NCBI GenBank assembly: GCA_947630625.1
Contig: CANRIL010000006.1
Span: 1-64,000 of the forward strand
Source: an uncultured Clostridia bacterium
Lineage (GTDB): Bacteria > Bacillota > Clostridia > Oscillospirales > CAG-272
Reading direction: 5' to 3'
DNA length: 64,000 nucleotides
Part shown: positions 29,885 through 39,058 of the stretch, piece by piece
Position numbering within the stretch: position 1 is the stretch's first letter
Layout of the letters: each line of letters opens with the position of its first letter
Made by a program: the position numbers and the translations under genes
The notes under the pieces: model-generated
What the model was told of the DNA's origin: nothing
Database searches by the model: none
What the model saw: the letters and a program-made list of their open reading frames with translations, nothing else

Positions 29885-30958
29885 TTATCCTCGCTTTGCG
29901 TTTTTGTCGATCGCTTCCCAGAGGCCGTTGAGGTATGCGGCGCCGAGGGCGCGGTCGTAGAGCCCGTAGCCGGGCATCGCGACTTCGTCCCAGATCATGC
30001 GCCCGTGGTCGGGGCGGATAGGACCGTCGAATCCCGTCTCGTAGAGGGCGCGCATTATCTCGTACATGTCGAACGTTCCGTCCGATGAGAGATGGGCGGA
30101 TTCCTCAAAGTTGTCGGGCGAATGGAACTTGAGATTGCGCACGTGGGCAAAGTGGATTCGTCCCTTGAGCGAGCGGATCATGTCGGGCAGGTCGTTGTTG
30201 AGATTTGTGCCGTAAGACCCCGAACAGAACGTGACGCCGTTGTGTACGTCGTCCACCATTTTCATCATGCGGAGTATGTTTTCCTTATTGATGATTATGC
30301 GGGGCAGACCGAATATCGGCCACGCCGGGTCGTCCGGGTGGATAGCCATCTTTATGTCGTATTCGCGGCAGACGGGCATGATGCGTTCGAGAAAATATTT
30401 GAGGTTGGAAAACAGCGCCTCGTCGTCGACGGTGCTGTAAAGCTCGAAGAGCTCCTTCACGTGTGCGAGCCGTTCCGGCTCCCAGCCGGGCATGACGGCG
30501 CCGTTCGAATTTGAATTGACCTCGGAGAACATCCGCTCCGGGTCAAGCGCGTCGACGGCTGCCTGCGTGTATGCGAGGACTGTCGAACCGTCCGCGCGGC
30601 GGCGGGCAAGCTCCGTGCGCGTCCAGTCGAAGACGGGCATGAAGTTGTAGCAGACGAGGTGAATGTCCGCCTCGCCGAGGCGGCGCAGCGTCTCTATGTA
30701 ATTGTCGATATAGATGTCGCGGTCGGGCGTGCCCGCCTTGATCGCGTCGTGAACGTTGACGGATTCGATCCCGGCGATCGTGAGTCCCGCCGCCTCGACC
30801 TCGGCTTTGAGGGCGGCTATATCCTCGCGTTCCCAGACCTCGCCGGGCTTTGTCCCGTAGAGCGTCGTTATTACCCCGGTGACTCCGGGTATCTGCCTTA
30901 TCTGTGACAGTGTGACGGTGTCGTATCCCGACCCGTACCACCGCAGCGTCATCTGCAT
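29885..30958 (-). CDS. uxuA: Mannonate dehydratase
   Basis: MTLRWYGSGYDTVTLSQIRQIPGVTGVITTLY, MAIHPDDPAWPIFGLPRI, RPDHGRMIWDE. Confidence 0.96.
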   Translation of the reverse strand: MQMTLRWYGSGYDTVTLSQIRQIPGVTGVITTLYGTKPGEVWEREDIAALKAEVEAAGLTIAGIESVNVHDAIKAGTPDRDIYIDNYIETLRRLGEADIHLVCYNFMPVFDWTRTELARRRADGSTVLAYTQAAVDALDPERMFSEVNSNSNGAVMPGWEPERLAHVKELFELYSTVDDEALFSNLKYFLERIMPVCREYDIKMAIHPDDPAWPIFGLPRIIINKENILRMMKMVDDVHNGVTFCSGSYGTNLNNDLPDMIRSLKGRIHFAHVRNLKFHSPDNFEESAHLSSDGTFDMYEIMRALYETGFDGPIRPDHGRMIWDEVAMPGYGLYDRALGAAYLNGLWEAIDKNAKRG

Positions 30959-31171
30959 ATGAGTACCTCTTTTCGCGTTGTCTTTGATATTATCTTATCA
31001 CATCGCGCGGAAAAGTCAAGATTCAACTTAAATTCCCACGCGATATTTCCAAAAAGCACTTGATTAAGGCAATTTATTCGTGTGTAGTTATCAAATTTAA
31101 GACGCGTGAGCGGCGGATTTTTGCATATATGAATTTGGCAGTGTCGGCATATATTCGATTTGCGAAAGCGG

Positions 31172-33244
31172 TCAGATCCAGCCGAAAAGCAGATTTATCG
31201 CCGAGCAGACGATCATTCCGGCGGCGGTCGGGATGGCGAACGCGGCAAACGTCCAGCGGACGCTTTTTGTTTCGCTCCAGACTGTTGAAAGCGTCGTCGA
31301 GCACGGCCAGTGCATCAGGGAAAACATCATCGTGCATACGGCGGTGACCGGCGTCCAGCCGTTCGCGACGAGCAGCTGGCGCAGCTCGGAAAGCGTAGTC
31401 CAGTCGGAAAGCGTGCCGTTCGCGGTGTACGCCATTATGATAATCGGAATGACGATCTCGTTCGCGGGGAAGCCGAGGATGAAGGCGAGCAGGATCACGC
31501 CGTCAAGCCCGAGAAACGAGGCAAACGGATCGAGCGATCCGGCAAACAGCGAGAGCAGAGTTTCACCGCCGACGGTGAGATTTGCGAGCAGCCAGATCAG
31601 AAGCCCCGCGGGCGCGGCGGCGAGCACGGCGCGGCGCAGGACGAAAAGAGTCCTGTCAAAGATCGAGCGGATGAGAATTTCCCCGACCTTCGGCTTTCTG
31701 TATGGCGGCAGCTCAAGCGTAAACGACGACTGCTCGCCGCGCAGGATCGTTTTTGAGAGGATATATGTGACGAGAAGCGACATCAGCACGCTCGATATGA
31801 CCGTAAACGTGAGAAGCAGCGAAGAGAGGAACGTCGAGGCGGCGAAGAACATCGTCAGAAGCGCCGTCAGCGTCGGGAATCTGCCGTTGCAGGGGACGAA
31901 GCTGTTTGTCAATATCGCCAGCAGCCGCTCGCGCGGCGAATCTATAATGCGGCAGCCGACGACGCCGGCGGCGTTGCAGCCGAAGCCCATGCACGTCGTC
32001 AGCGCCTGTTTGCCGCAAGCGCCGCAGCGGTGAAGGGGGCGGTCGAGGTTATACGCTATGCGCGGCAGATATCCAACGTCCTCGAGCAGCGTAAACAGCG
32101 GGAAAAATATCGCCATCGGCGGCAGCATGACGGAGACGACCCACGCAAGGACGCGGTAAACTCCGTCAACGAGCGCGCCGCGCACGGCCTCCGGCGCGCC
32201 GACGCGGACGAGGAGCGAGGAAAGCGGACGCTCGAGCGCGAACAGCCATGATGCAAGCGCATCGGAAACGACGTTCGCGCCGGAGACTGTTATCCAGAGT
32301 ATGAGCGCTAAAAACAAAAGCATCACGGGAAACGCGGTGATCTGTCCGGTCAGAACGCGGTCGAGCCGCCTGTCGCGGACATCGTGCCCGCGCTCCGGCA
32401 TTACGGCGACGCCGCGGCACAGTTCCTCCGAATATCGCGACACAGTGTTCGCGATGTCGTCCCGCGCGCGGTCGTCGCCCGCCTGACCGGTCGTGATGTC
32501 GCGGATCGCGAGCCAGCGCGCCGGCGGGGTAGAAGAATTATATTTCGCGGACGTTTCCGAGATCAGCGCCTCCGTTTCGGCGCTGTACTCTATCTTTGTC
32601 GGCGACGGGGTGACGGCGCCGTCCGTGACGCTGTCAAGCATGTCGCAGAGCGGCGCGAGCGTGCGCTTCTTTTTCGCGGTGACGCCGACGACGGGGACGC
32701 CGAGATTTTGAGAAAGCAGCTCTAAATCGAGCGTTATACCGCGGCTTTTCGCCTCGTCCATTAAATTGACGCAGACTATCACACGTTGGTGAAGCTCCGT
32801 GATCTGTAAAACGAGGTCGAGATTGCGCGAAAGACACGTCGCGTCGCAGACTACGACGACGGCGTCTACCCCGCCGGATGCAAGCATGTCGCGCGCCGCT
32901 TCCTCATCCTTTGAACCGGCGAGCAGCGAATATGTACCGGGAATATCGACGAGCGTGTATACGTGACGCTTCGTTCTGAACGCGCCCTCCGCCGTGCCGA
33001 CCGTTTTGCCCGGCCAATTTCCGGTGTGCTGCCGCATGCCGGTCAGCGCGTTGAAAACCGTGCTCTTGCCGACGTTCGGGTTCCCGGCGAGCGCGACAAC
33101 AACTCCTTCGCGCGGCCGCGCGCCCCTGTTCCTCGCTCCGGCGCCGACGGAGCTCCTTGTAAGACCCATAAAAATCACCGTTCCTTCGGATTTCATACGA
33201 CGGGCTTTTATGCCCTTTGCCGTTATTCGGGCGCGCGGTATCAT
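31172..33244 (-). CDS. feoB: Ferrous iron transport protein B
   Basis: GNPNVGKSTVFNALTG, DIPGTYSLL, NLMDEA, C-terminal permease; true start probably 33196 or 33172. Confidence 0.93.
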   Translation of the reverse strand: MIPRARITAKGIKARRMKSEGTVIFMGLTRSSVGAGARNRGARPREGVVVALAGNPNVGKSTVFNALTGMRQHTGNWPGKTVGTAEGAFRTKRHVYTLVDIPGTYSLLAGSKDEEAARDMLASGGVDAVVVVCDATCLSRNLDLVLQITELHQRVIVCVNLMDEAKSRGITLDLELLSQNLGVPVVGVTAKKKRTLAPLCDMLDSVTDGAVTPSPTKIEYSAETEALISETSAKYNSSTPPARWLAIRDITTGQAGDDRARDDIANTVSRYSEELCRGVAVMPERGHDVRDRRLDRVLTGQITAFPVMLLFLALILWITVSGANVVSDALASWLFALERPLSSLLVRVGAPEAVRGALVDGVYRVLAWVVSVMLPPMAIFFPLFTLLEDVGYLPRIAYNLDRPLHRCGACGKQALTTCMGFGCNAAGVVGCRIIDSPRERLLAILTNSFVPCNGRFPTLTALLTMFFAASTFLSSLLLTFTVISSVLMSLLVTYILSKTILRGEQSSFTLELPPYRKPKVGEILIRSIFDRTLFVLRRAVLAAAPAGLLIWLLANLTVGGETLLSLFAGSLDPFASFLGLDGVILLAFILGFPANEIVIPIIIMAYTANGTLSDWTTLSELRQLLVANGWTPVTAVCTMMFSLMHWPCSTTLSTVWSETKSVRWTFAAFAIPTAAGMIVCSAINLLFGWI

Positions 33245-33369
33245 AAATCCGCGCGCCGCCTCATATCATTTATTGGGAGTCTTCCACAGTAAAATCATAT
33301 TCGCGCGCGGAGGCGCGCGCCACAATTATTGAGGGAGACGGCAATTTTTTCGGGAGAGGGAAAAACCGG

Positions 33370-33786
33370 ATGGCGTCGGCGGACGAATTTTACACTCAGC
33401 GCGGATATGAAACGCGCGAGGGCGGCGGAATGACTGTCGCAATGGAGGACTACCTTGAAATGATGTGCCGGATCGCGCGTTCGGGCGGGGAGCTGCGCGT
33501 CCGCGAGCTCGCGGTGAGGCTGCACGTCAAGCCGTCCTCGGCGTCGAAAATGGTGTCGCACCTCGGCGCGCTCGGCTATGTCGACGCCGAACGGTACGGG
33601 ATCATACACCTGACCGAGACGGGCAGGGGCGTCGGCGATTATCTGCTTTACAGACATGAAGTTGTCGAGCGGTTTTTGCGCGCGCTGAACGGCTCGCGCG
33701 ACGAAACGGTCCAGGCGGAGAGGATCGAGCATTACCTTGACAGGCGCACGGTCGCGAATCTCGACAGGCTCTCGCGCGAGATATGA
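33370..33786 (+). CDS. DtxR/MntR-family metal-dependent regulator (short form)
   Basis: MEDYLEMMCRIARSGGELRVRELAVRLHVKPSSASKMVSHLGALGYVDAERYGIIHLTETGR. Confidence 0.88.
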   Translation: MASADEFYTQRGYETREGGGMTVAMEDYLEMMCRIARSGGELRVRELAVRLHVKPSSASKMVSHLGALGYVDAERYGIIHLTETGRGVGDYLLYRHEVVERFLRALNGSRDETVQAERIEHYLDRRTVANLDRLSREI

Positions 33787-33857
33787 CGGCGAGACATATT
33801 ATTTTCGGCGCGGGATAAGCTCCGCGCCTTTTTGGTGCGCAGACTTCAAAGTTATGC

Positions 33858-33886
33858 TTGCAAACTCGCGCGGTATGCGTTACAAT
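33858..33886 (+). promoter_or_regulatory. Promoter upstream of GH3 gene
   Basis: TTGCAA-17-TACAAT. Confidence 0.55.
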
Positions 33887-33934
33887 ATGGGTGAAAATAA
33901 ATCCTTTTTTCCTTCGGGAGGGCAGCAAAAAACG

Positions 33935-36310
33935 ATGAAAAAAGTTGACATAGAAAAATATATGAACGCGCGCGAACCTGTCGACGCGCTGCGCCCCATC
34001 TGCCGCAAGCTTGCCGCGGAGGGCTGCGTCCTTTTGAAAAATGACGGCGTTTTGCCGTTTTCGGAGGGAGAGAAGGTCGCCGTTTTCGGGCGCACGGCGA
34101 TAGATTATCTCGCGGCTGGAACAGGCTCCGGCGGATGCGTCCACCCCGCGTACAAGACGAGCGTGATGGACGGGATGATGCGCCAGCGCGCCGTCGTCGT
34201 TGACAGGCGCGTCTACGGCATATACAAAAAATGGCTCAGCGCTCACCCGTTCAATATGGGTCACGGATGGGCGACGGAGCCATGGAGCCAGACGGAATTC
34301 GTGCCCGATGAGAAGATCGTACGCGACGCCGCCGCGGAGGACGACGGGGCGCTCGTCGTCTTCGGCAGATGGGCGGGAGAGGACAAGGACAACGGTCCTG
34401 TCGCCGGGAGCTGGTATCTGACGGACGACGAACGCGCGCTGCTCGCGCTCGTGACGAAGCATTTCTCCCGCGTCGCGGTGCTGCTCAATACGGGAAACAT
34501 CATAGATATGAGCTGGGTAGAGGAATTCGGTGTCGGCGCCGTGATGTATATCTGGCAGGGCGGACAGGAAGGCGGAACCGCTGTCGCGGACATCGTCTGC
34601 GGGCGCACCTCCCCGTGCGGCAAGCTCACGGACACGATCGCGCGCACGATCGAGGATTACCCCTCCGACAAGAATTTCGGCGGCGACAGAATGAACATTT
34701 ACGAGGAAGATATCTACGTCGGATACAGGTACTTTGAGACGTTCGCGCCTGAACGCGTGCTGTACCCGTTCGGATTCGGGCTTTCGTACACGAGCTTTGA
34801 AATATCATATTCGGACGCGAGGACTGCGAACGGAAGGATCCTTTTGACGGCGGCGGTCAAAAATACGGGAAAATGCCGCGGGCGCGAGGTCGTTGAGGTC
34901 TATTTCGAAGCGCCGCAGGGAAGGCTCGGCAAGCCGAAGCGCCAGCTCGCCGCATATGCCAAGACGAGAACGCTTCTGCCCGGCGAGGTGCAGAGGCTTA
35001 GAATATCGTTCCCGCTGCGCTCGATGGCGTCATATGACGACAGCGGCGTGACCGGACATAAGTCGTCGTGGGTGCTCGAGGCGGGCGATTATGTCATATG
35101 CGCGGGCGAGGATGTCCGCACGGCGGAACCCGTTTATACGCATACGGTGCGGCAGCTTACGGTAACGGAAAAATGCACGGAGGCGCTCGCGCCGAGCCGC
35201 GAATTTTACCGCATGAAACCTCAGCCGTCGGAAACCGGATACAAAATTGAATACGAGCGCGTGCCCATGAGGACGCACGATATCGCGAAGCGCGCCGAGG
35301 AGGAGCGCCCCGCCGATATTCCCTATACGGGAGACTGCGGGATAAAGCTCGCCGATGTGGCGGCGGGGAAACACACGCTCGATGAATTTGTCGCGCAGAT
35401 GTCGGATGAGGCGCTGTGCGCTCTGCTGCGCGCGGAAGGGACGGGGAGCCCGAAGGTCGACGTGTGGACGACGGCGGTGTTCGGCGGCGTGACGCCGGAA
35501 GCAGAAGCGCTTGGTATACCTATGTCATCGAACGTGGACGGCCCCTCCGGGATGCGCTCCGACGTGGGCGAGGCGGCGACGCTTTTGCCTGGCGGGGCGG
35601 CGCTCGCCTCAACGTTTGACGACGAGGCGGTCGAGCGGATGTTTACGCTCGTCGGCGCGGAGCTCGTCGGACACGGCATTGACGCGCTGCTCGCGCCGGG
35701 AATGAATATCCACCGCCACCCGCTGTGCGGGCGCAACTTCGAATACTTTTCCGAAGACCCGCTCCTGACGGGAAAGATGGCGTCCGCGGTCTGCCGCGGC
35801 GTCGCGGTGTCGGGCGCGGCGGCGACGCCGAAGCATTTCTTCGCGAACGATCAGGAATATAAACGCCAGGACTGCGAATCCGTGCTTTCCGAGCGGTGCG
35901 CGAGGGAGATACACCTGCGCGCGTTTGAGATCGCGGTTAAGGAGGGCGGCGCGCGGTCGATCATGACATCGTACAATCCCGCGAACGACTGCCAGTGCGC
36001 CTCAAGCTACGACCTGACAACGACCGTACTGCGCGGCGAATGGGGCTTTGAAGGCATGGTCATGACTGACTGGTGGGCTAAAGGCAACAAGATCGGCGGC
36101 AGGTCAGATCAGAAAAAGCGCGCCGAGATGGTGCGCGCACAGAACGACATATTCATGGTGACGGACGACGCCGCCTCGGCGCACGACAACATGATGAAAT
36201 CTCTCCGCCGCGGCACGCTCACGCGCGGCGAGCTGTGCAGGTCGGCGAAAAACGTACTCTCGTTTATAATGACGACACCGTCATTTTCACGTACTATAAA
36301 CAAAAGTTAA
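33935..36310 (+). CDS. GH3 beta-glucosidase-like enzyme with reversed domain order
   Basis: N-terminal AAEGCVLLKNDGVLPF (GH3_C-like) precedes TPKHFFANDQEYKRQDCESVLSERCAREIHLRAFE...GMVMTDWW (GH3_N-like); start set at 33935. Confidence 0.9.
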   Translation: MKKVDIEKYMNAREPVDALRPICRKLAAEGCVLLKNDGVLPFSEGEKVAVFGRTAIDYLAAGTGSGGCVHPAYKTSVMDGMMRQRAVVVDRRVYGIYKKWLSAHPFNMGHGWATEPWSQTEFVPDEKIVRDAAAEDDGALVVFGRWAGEDKDNGPVAGSWYLTDDERALLALVTKHFSRVAVLLNTGNIIDMSWVEEFGVGAVMYIWQGGQEGGTAVADIVCGRTSPCGKLTDTIARTIEDYPSDKNFGGDRMNIYEEDIYVGYRYFETFAPERVLYPFGFGLSYTSFEISYSDARTANGRILLTAAVKNTGKCRGREVVEVYFEAPQGRLGKPKRQLAAYAKTRTLLPGEVQRLRISFPLRSMASYDDSGVTGHKSSWVLEAGDYVICAGEDVRTAEPVYTHTVRQLTVTEKCTEALAPSREFYRMKPQPSETGYKIEYERVPMRTHDIAKRAEEERPADIPYTGDCGIKLADVAAGKHTLDEFVAQMSDEALCALLRAEGTGSPKVDVWTTAVFGGVTPEAEALGIPMSSNVDGPSGMRSDVGEAATLLPGGAALASTFDDEAVERMFTLVGAELVGHGIDALLAPGMNIHRHPLCGRNFEYFSEDPLLTGKMASAVCRGVAVSGAAATPKHFFANDQEYKRQDCESVLSERCAREIHLRAFEIAVKEGGARSIMTSYNPANDCQCASSYDLTTTVLRGEWGFEGMVMTDWWAKGNKIGGRSDQKKRAEMVRAQNDIFMVTDDAASAHDNMMKSLRRGTLTRGELCRSAKNVLSFIMTTPSFSRTINKS

Positions 36311-36325
36311 GGAAAGGGCAAAGTT

Positions 36326-36970
36326 ATGGAGCTTAAAGGCAAACGCATAACATTTTTAGGCGACAGCATAACAGAGGGCTGGGGAACGAGCTGCGCCGAG
36401 GCGCGGTACGACAATCTGCTCGCGAGGGACGCGGAGCTTGGGAGCACGTTCACAAACGGCGTCGGCGGCACGCGGATCGCGTATCAGCGCAATTCGTCCG
36501 CAGACCCGAAATGGGACCTCTACTTCTGCGGCAGGGCGTCGCAGCTCGATCTGTCGGGAGACGTGATCGTCGTCTTCGGCGGAACGAACGATTACGGCCA
36601 CGGCAACGCGCCGTTCGGCACGGATAGCGACAGGCAGCCGGACACATTCTGCGGGGCGGTCAACTTTTTGATGCATTACCTTAAGGGAAGATATCCGAAA
36701 TCGCGCGTCGTCTTTGTGACGCCGATGAAGAGATGGGGCGGAAACGTCCCCTCGAACGCGACGGGACACAACCTCGCCGAATACGCGGACGTGATAGTCC
36801 GCGCCGGGCAGCGAAACGGCGTTCCGGTGCTCGACCTCTATAACGAGCTGCCGATCGACCCCGACATCGAGGAGGACAGGCACGAATATACGATAGACGG
36901 GCTGCACCCGAACGACCGGGGACACGCGATGATCGCGGAGGAGTTGCGCCGTTTTCTGGAGGCGCTTTGA
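36326..36970 (+). CDS. SGNH/GDSL-type esterase
   Basis: FLGDSITEGWG block I, VFGGTNDYG, DGLHPNDRGH. Confidence 0.92.
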   Translation: MELKGKRITFLGDSITEGWGTSCAEARYDNLLARDAELGSTFTNGVGGTRIAYQRNSSADPKWDLYFCGRASQLDLSGDVIVVFGGTNDYGHGNAPFGTDSDRQPDTFCGAVNFLMHYLKGRYPKSRVVFVTPMKRWGGNVPSNATGHNLAEYADVIVRAGQRNGVPVLDLYNELPIDPDIEEDRHEYTIDGLHPNDRGHAMIAEELRRFLEAL

Positions 36971-37587
36971 CGGAGAGGTGCGGCGGCTGGCCGCATTGGG
37001 AGCTTATGACGGATTATCACGATCATGAATGGGGAACGCCCGTGCATGACGACAAGATCCAGTTTGAGCACCTGATGATGGAGGCGCTGCAATGCGGACT
37101 TTCGTGGACGCTGATGATGAAAAAGCGCGACATCCTCCGCGCCGCGTTTGACGGATTCGATTATGAGCGCGTCGCGAACTTCGGCGAAGCTGACGTTCGG
37201 CGCATCATGAACATCGACGGGATGATAAAGTGCAGGCGCAAAATCGAGGCGGTCGTTGAAAACGCTGGGAGGTTTATCGAGGTCAGGGAGGAATTCGGCA
37301 GCTTCAGTGATTACATATGGGGCTGGACGGGCGGCGCGACGCTGCTTTACGAGGGACACGAAAAGGGAAACGTACCGGCGAAGACAGCGCTCTCGGAAGA
37401 GATCGCGCGCGACCTTAAGCGGCGTGGATTTTCGTATCTCGGCGCGGTCACGGTATATTCGCACCTTCAGGCGTGCGGCGTCATAAACGACCACGAGGAG
37501 CGCTGCTTCAGGTATGCGGAGATCAACGGCTCCGGCAGGACAATGAAGGTGACGGAGGATTTCAAAGGCATTTTGCCGAAAAAATAA
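36967..37587 (+). CDS. tag: DNA-3-methyladenine glycosylase I (TTG start)
   Basis: YHDHEWGTPVHDD, FEHLMMEALQCGLSW, ATGA-like 4-nt overlap with upstream gene. Confidence 0.93.
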   Translation: MTERCGGWPHWELMTDYHDHEWGTPVHDDKIQFEHLMMEALQCGLSWTLMMKKRDILRAAFDGFDYERVANFGEADVRRIMNIDGMIKCRRKIEAVVENAGRFIEVREEFGSFSDYIWGWTGGATLLYEGHEKGNVPAKTALSEEIARDLKRRGFSYLGAVTVYSHLQACGVINDHEERCFRYAEINGSGRTMKVTEDFKGILPKK

Positions 37588-37601
37588 TATTTGAAATATA
37601 A

Positions 37602-37634
37602 ACAGCCGGACAAAGCGCGTCTTTGTCCGGCTGT
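37602..37634. terminator. Perfect 14-bp hairpin
   Basis: ACAGCCGGACAAAG-CGCGT-CTTTGTCCGGCTGT. Confidence 0.75.
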
Positions 37635-37652
37635 CCCCGTAATAAGGAAAAT

Positions 37653-37680
37653 GCCCCTGCGCGGAAAACCGCGCAGGGGC
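37653..37680. terminator. Perfect 12-bp hairpin
   Basis: GCCCCTGCGCGG-AAAA-CCGCGCAGGGGC. Confidence 0.7.
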
Positions 37681-37697
37681 TTGCCCATTATGCAAAA

Positions 37698-38018
37698 TTA
37701 TTCAGCGTCGCCCTCGTCGGAAGCTTCGGTTTCGTCAGAAGCCTCTGTCTCTTCCTCGCAGCAGCACTCATCTTCCTCGTCGCAGCAGCATTCGTCGTCT
37801 TCGCAGCAGCACTCGTCCTCGTCATCCTCGCCGCAGCAGCACTCGTCGTCATCGTCATCATCGAGATCGTCAATGTCTTCAAGCTCCACCGTTACCTTGA
37901 GATATTTCTTGAAGACGCGTTCAAGTATAGCCTCAGCGGCAACAAAAGCTCCAATCACGGCGGCGATAATGATAAGCGCGCGCCAAAATCCTTTACACGG
38001 GCAGTTTTTCTTTTCCAT
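37698..38018 (-). CDS. Membrane-anchored acidic protein with four CCC clusters
   Basis: MEKKNCPCKGFWRALIIIAAVIGAFVAAEAIL TM then DDDDDDECCCGEDDEDECCCEDDECCCDEEDECCCEEE; RBS AAGGAGG upstream. Confidence 0.8.
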   Translation of the reverse strand: MEKKNCPCKGFWRALIIIAAVIGAFVAAEAILERVFKKYLKVTVELEDIDDLDDDDDDECCCGEDDEDECCCEDDECCCDEEDECCCEEETEASDETEASDEGDAE

Positions 38019-38379
38019 CTAAAAAACTACCTCCTTTCTTTTTCACTGATTAGGCGGTGCAAAATCCCACCTATATGATTATATCATGCGCCGTCGGTAC
38101 AAGTCAAGCAGTAAGGCGAAATAATATTAAGAAAATATTGCAAAATTCCGTCTGTTTGCGCTTTACGGTTTCCGCGATGCGGTGCATGTTATATTTAAAG
38201 GCGCAATAGGAATCATATGTTAATGTTGCACAATAAGCCCGTCCAAAATTTATACAATACGTAGAAAATATATTAATTGGCATTATCTCTCGACAAAAAG
38301 CTAATATAGGTTTATAATATTATACAGTGGATGTAAAAGGCAGAGCGGCAAAAAAATATTGAATGAAAGGAGGTTTACC

Positions 38380-38952
38380 ATGAAAAGAATCATAAGTCTT
38401 TTGCTTATCGTCGCAATGACATTTGTGTTGATTATCAGCGTTTCCGCAAGTGAATCGTCTACAAATGATTACTGGAAGACATTCGATTGCTACGATTACG
38501 GCTGGAAAGGTGATATTGACCCCGCACACAGCGGTAAACCAGCAGAGCTCTATACTCGCATGGGCATTTTGAGCGATATGTCAATGGTTCGTGCTCAGTC
38601 ATCAATTATCTGGAGAAATGATCCGGAAGCTGCCGGGAAAAATGTAGCAATTCTTGCCCGTTTCAGTGAATCTTATCAGCGCAAGGAACATTGGACTTTA
38701 GGGACTTACGCGAGAGAGACGGAAGTTTTCTTCGAGTTTCCGGCTTGTCCGGCAAACTACTCTAATACTTTGATTTTCAATAAGGATTATTTCATTGAAA
38801 TCCCGAATGACCCGCTCGGATTTTATTACTGGAGTGGCTTCGGGTTCGAGGTAAAATTCTATTATGATGTTAGGGTTGGCACCGATCTTTCTAAAGTTGA
38901 TTATGATGAATCATCTATATTAGGCGTGCCTGCATCGGAATTCCCAAACTGA
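38380..38952 (+). CDS. Secreted protein of unknown function
   Basis: Signal peptide MKRIISLLLIVAMTFVLIISVSA; RBS AAAGGAGG. Confidence 0.8.
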   Translation: MKRIISLLLIVAMTFVLIISVSASESSTNDYWKTFDCYDYGWKGDIDPAHSGKPAELYTRMGILSDMSMVRAQSSIIWRNDPEAAGKNVAILARFSESYQRKEHWTLGTYARETEVFFEFPACPANYSNTLIFNKDYFIEIPNDPLGFYYWSGFGFEVKFYYDVRVGTDLSKVDYDESSILGVPASEFPN

Positions 38953-39058
38953 CGAAATTTCACCAGAGATTTAATCCGGATTAGCAGACATGCCGCTCTG
39001 CTTTTACATATTTTTTAATGCGATAAATAAACAAATTTGAATACGAGAGGTAAATAAC

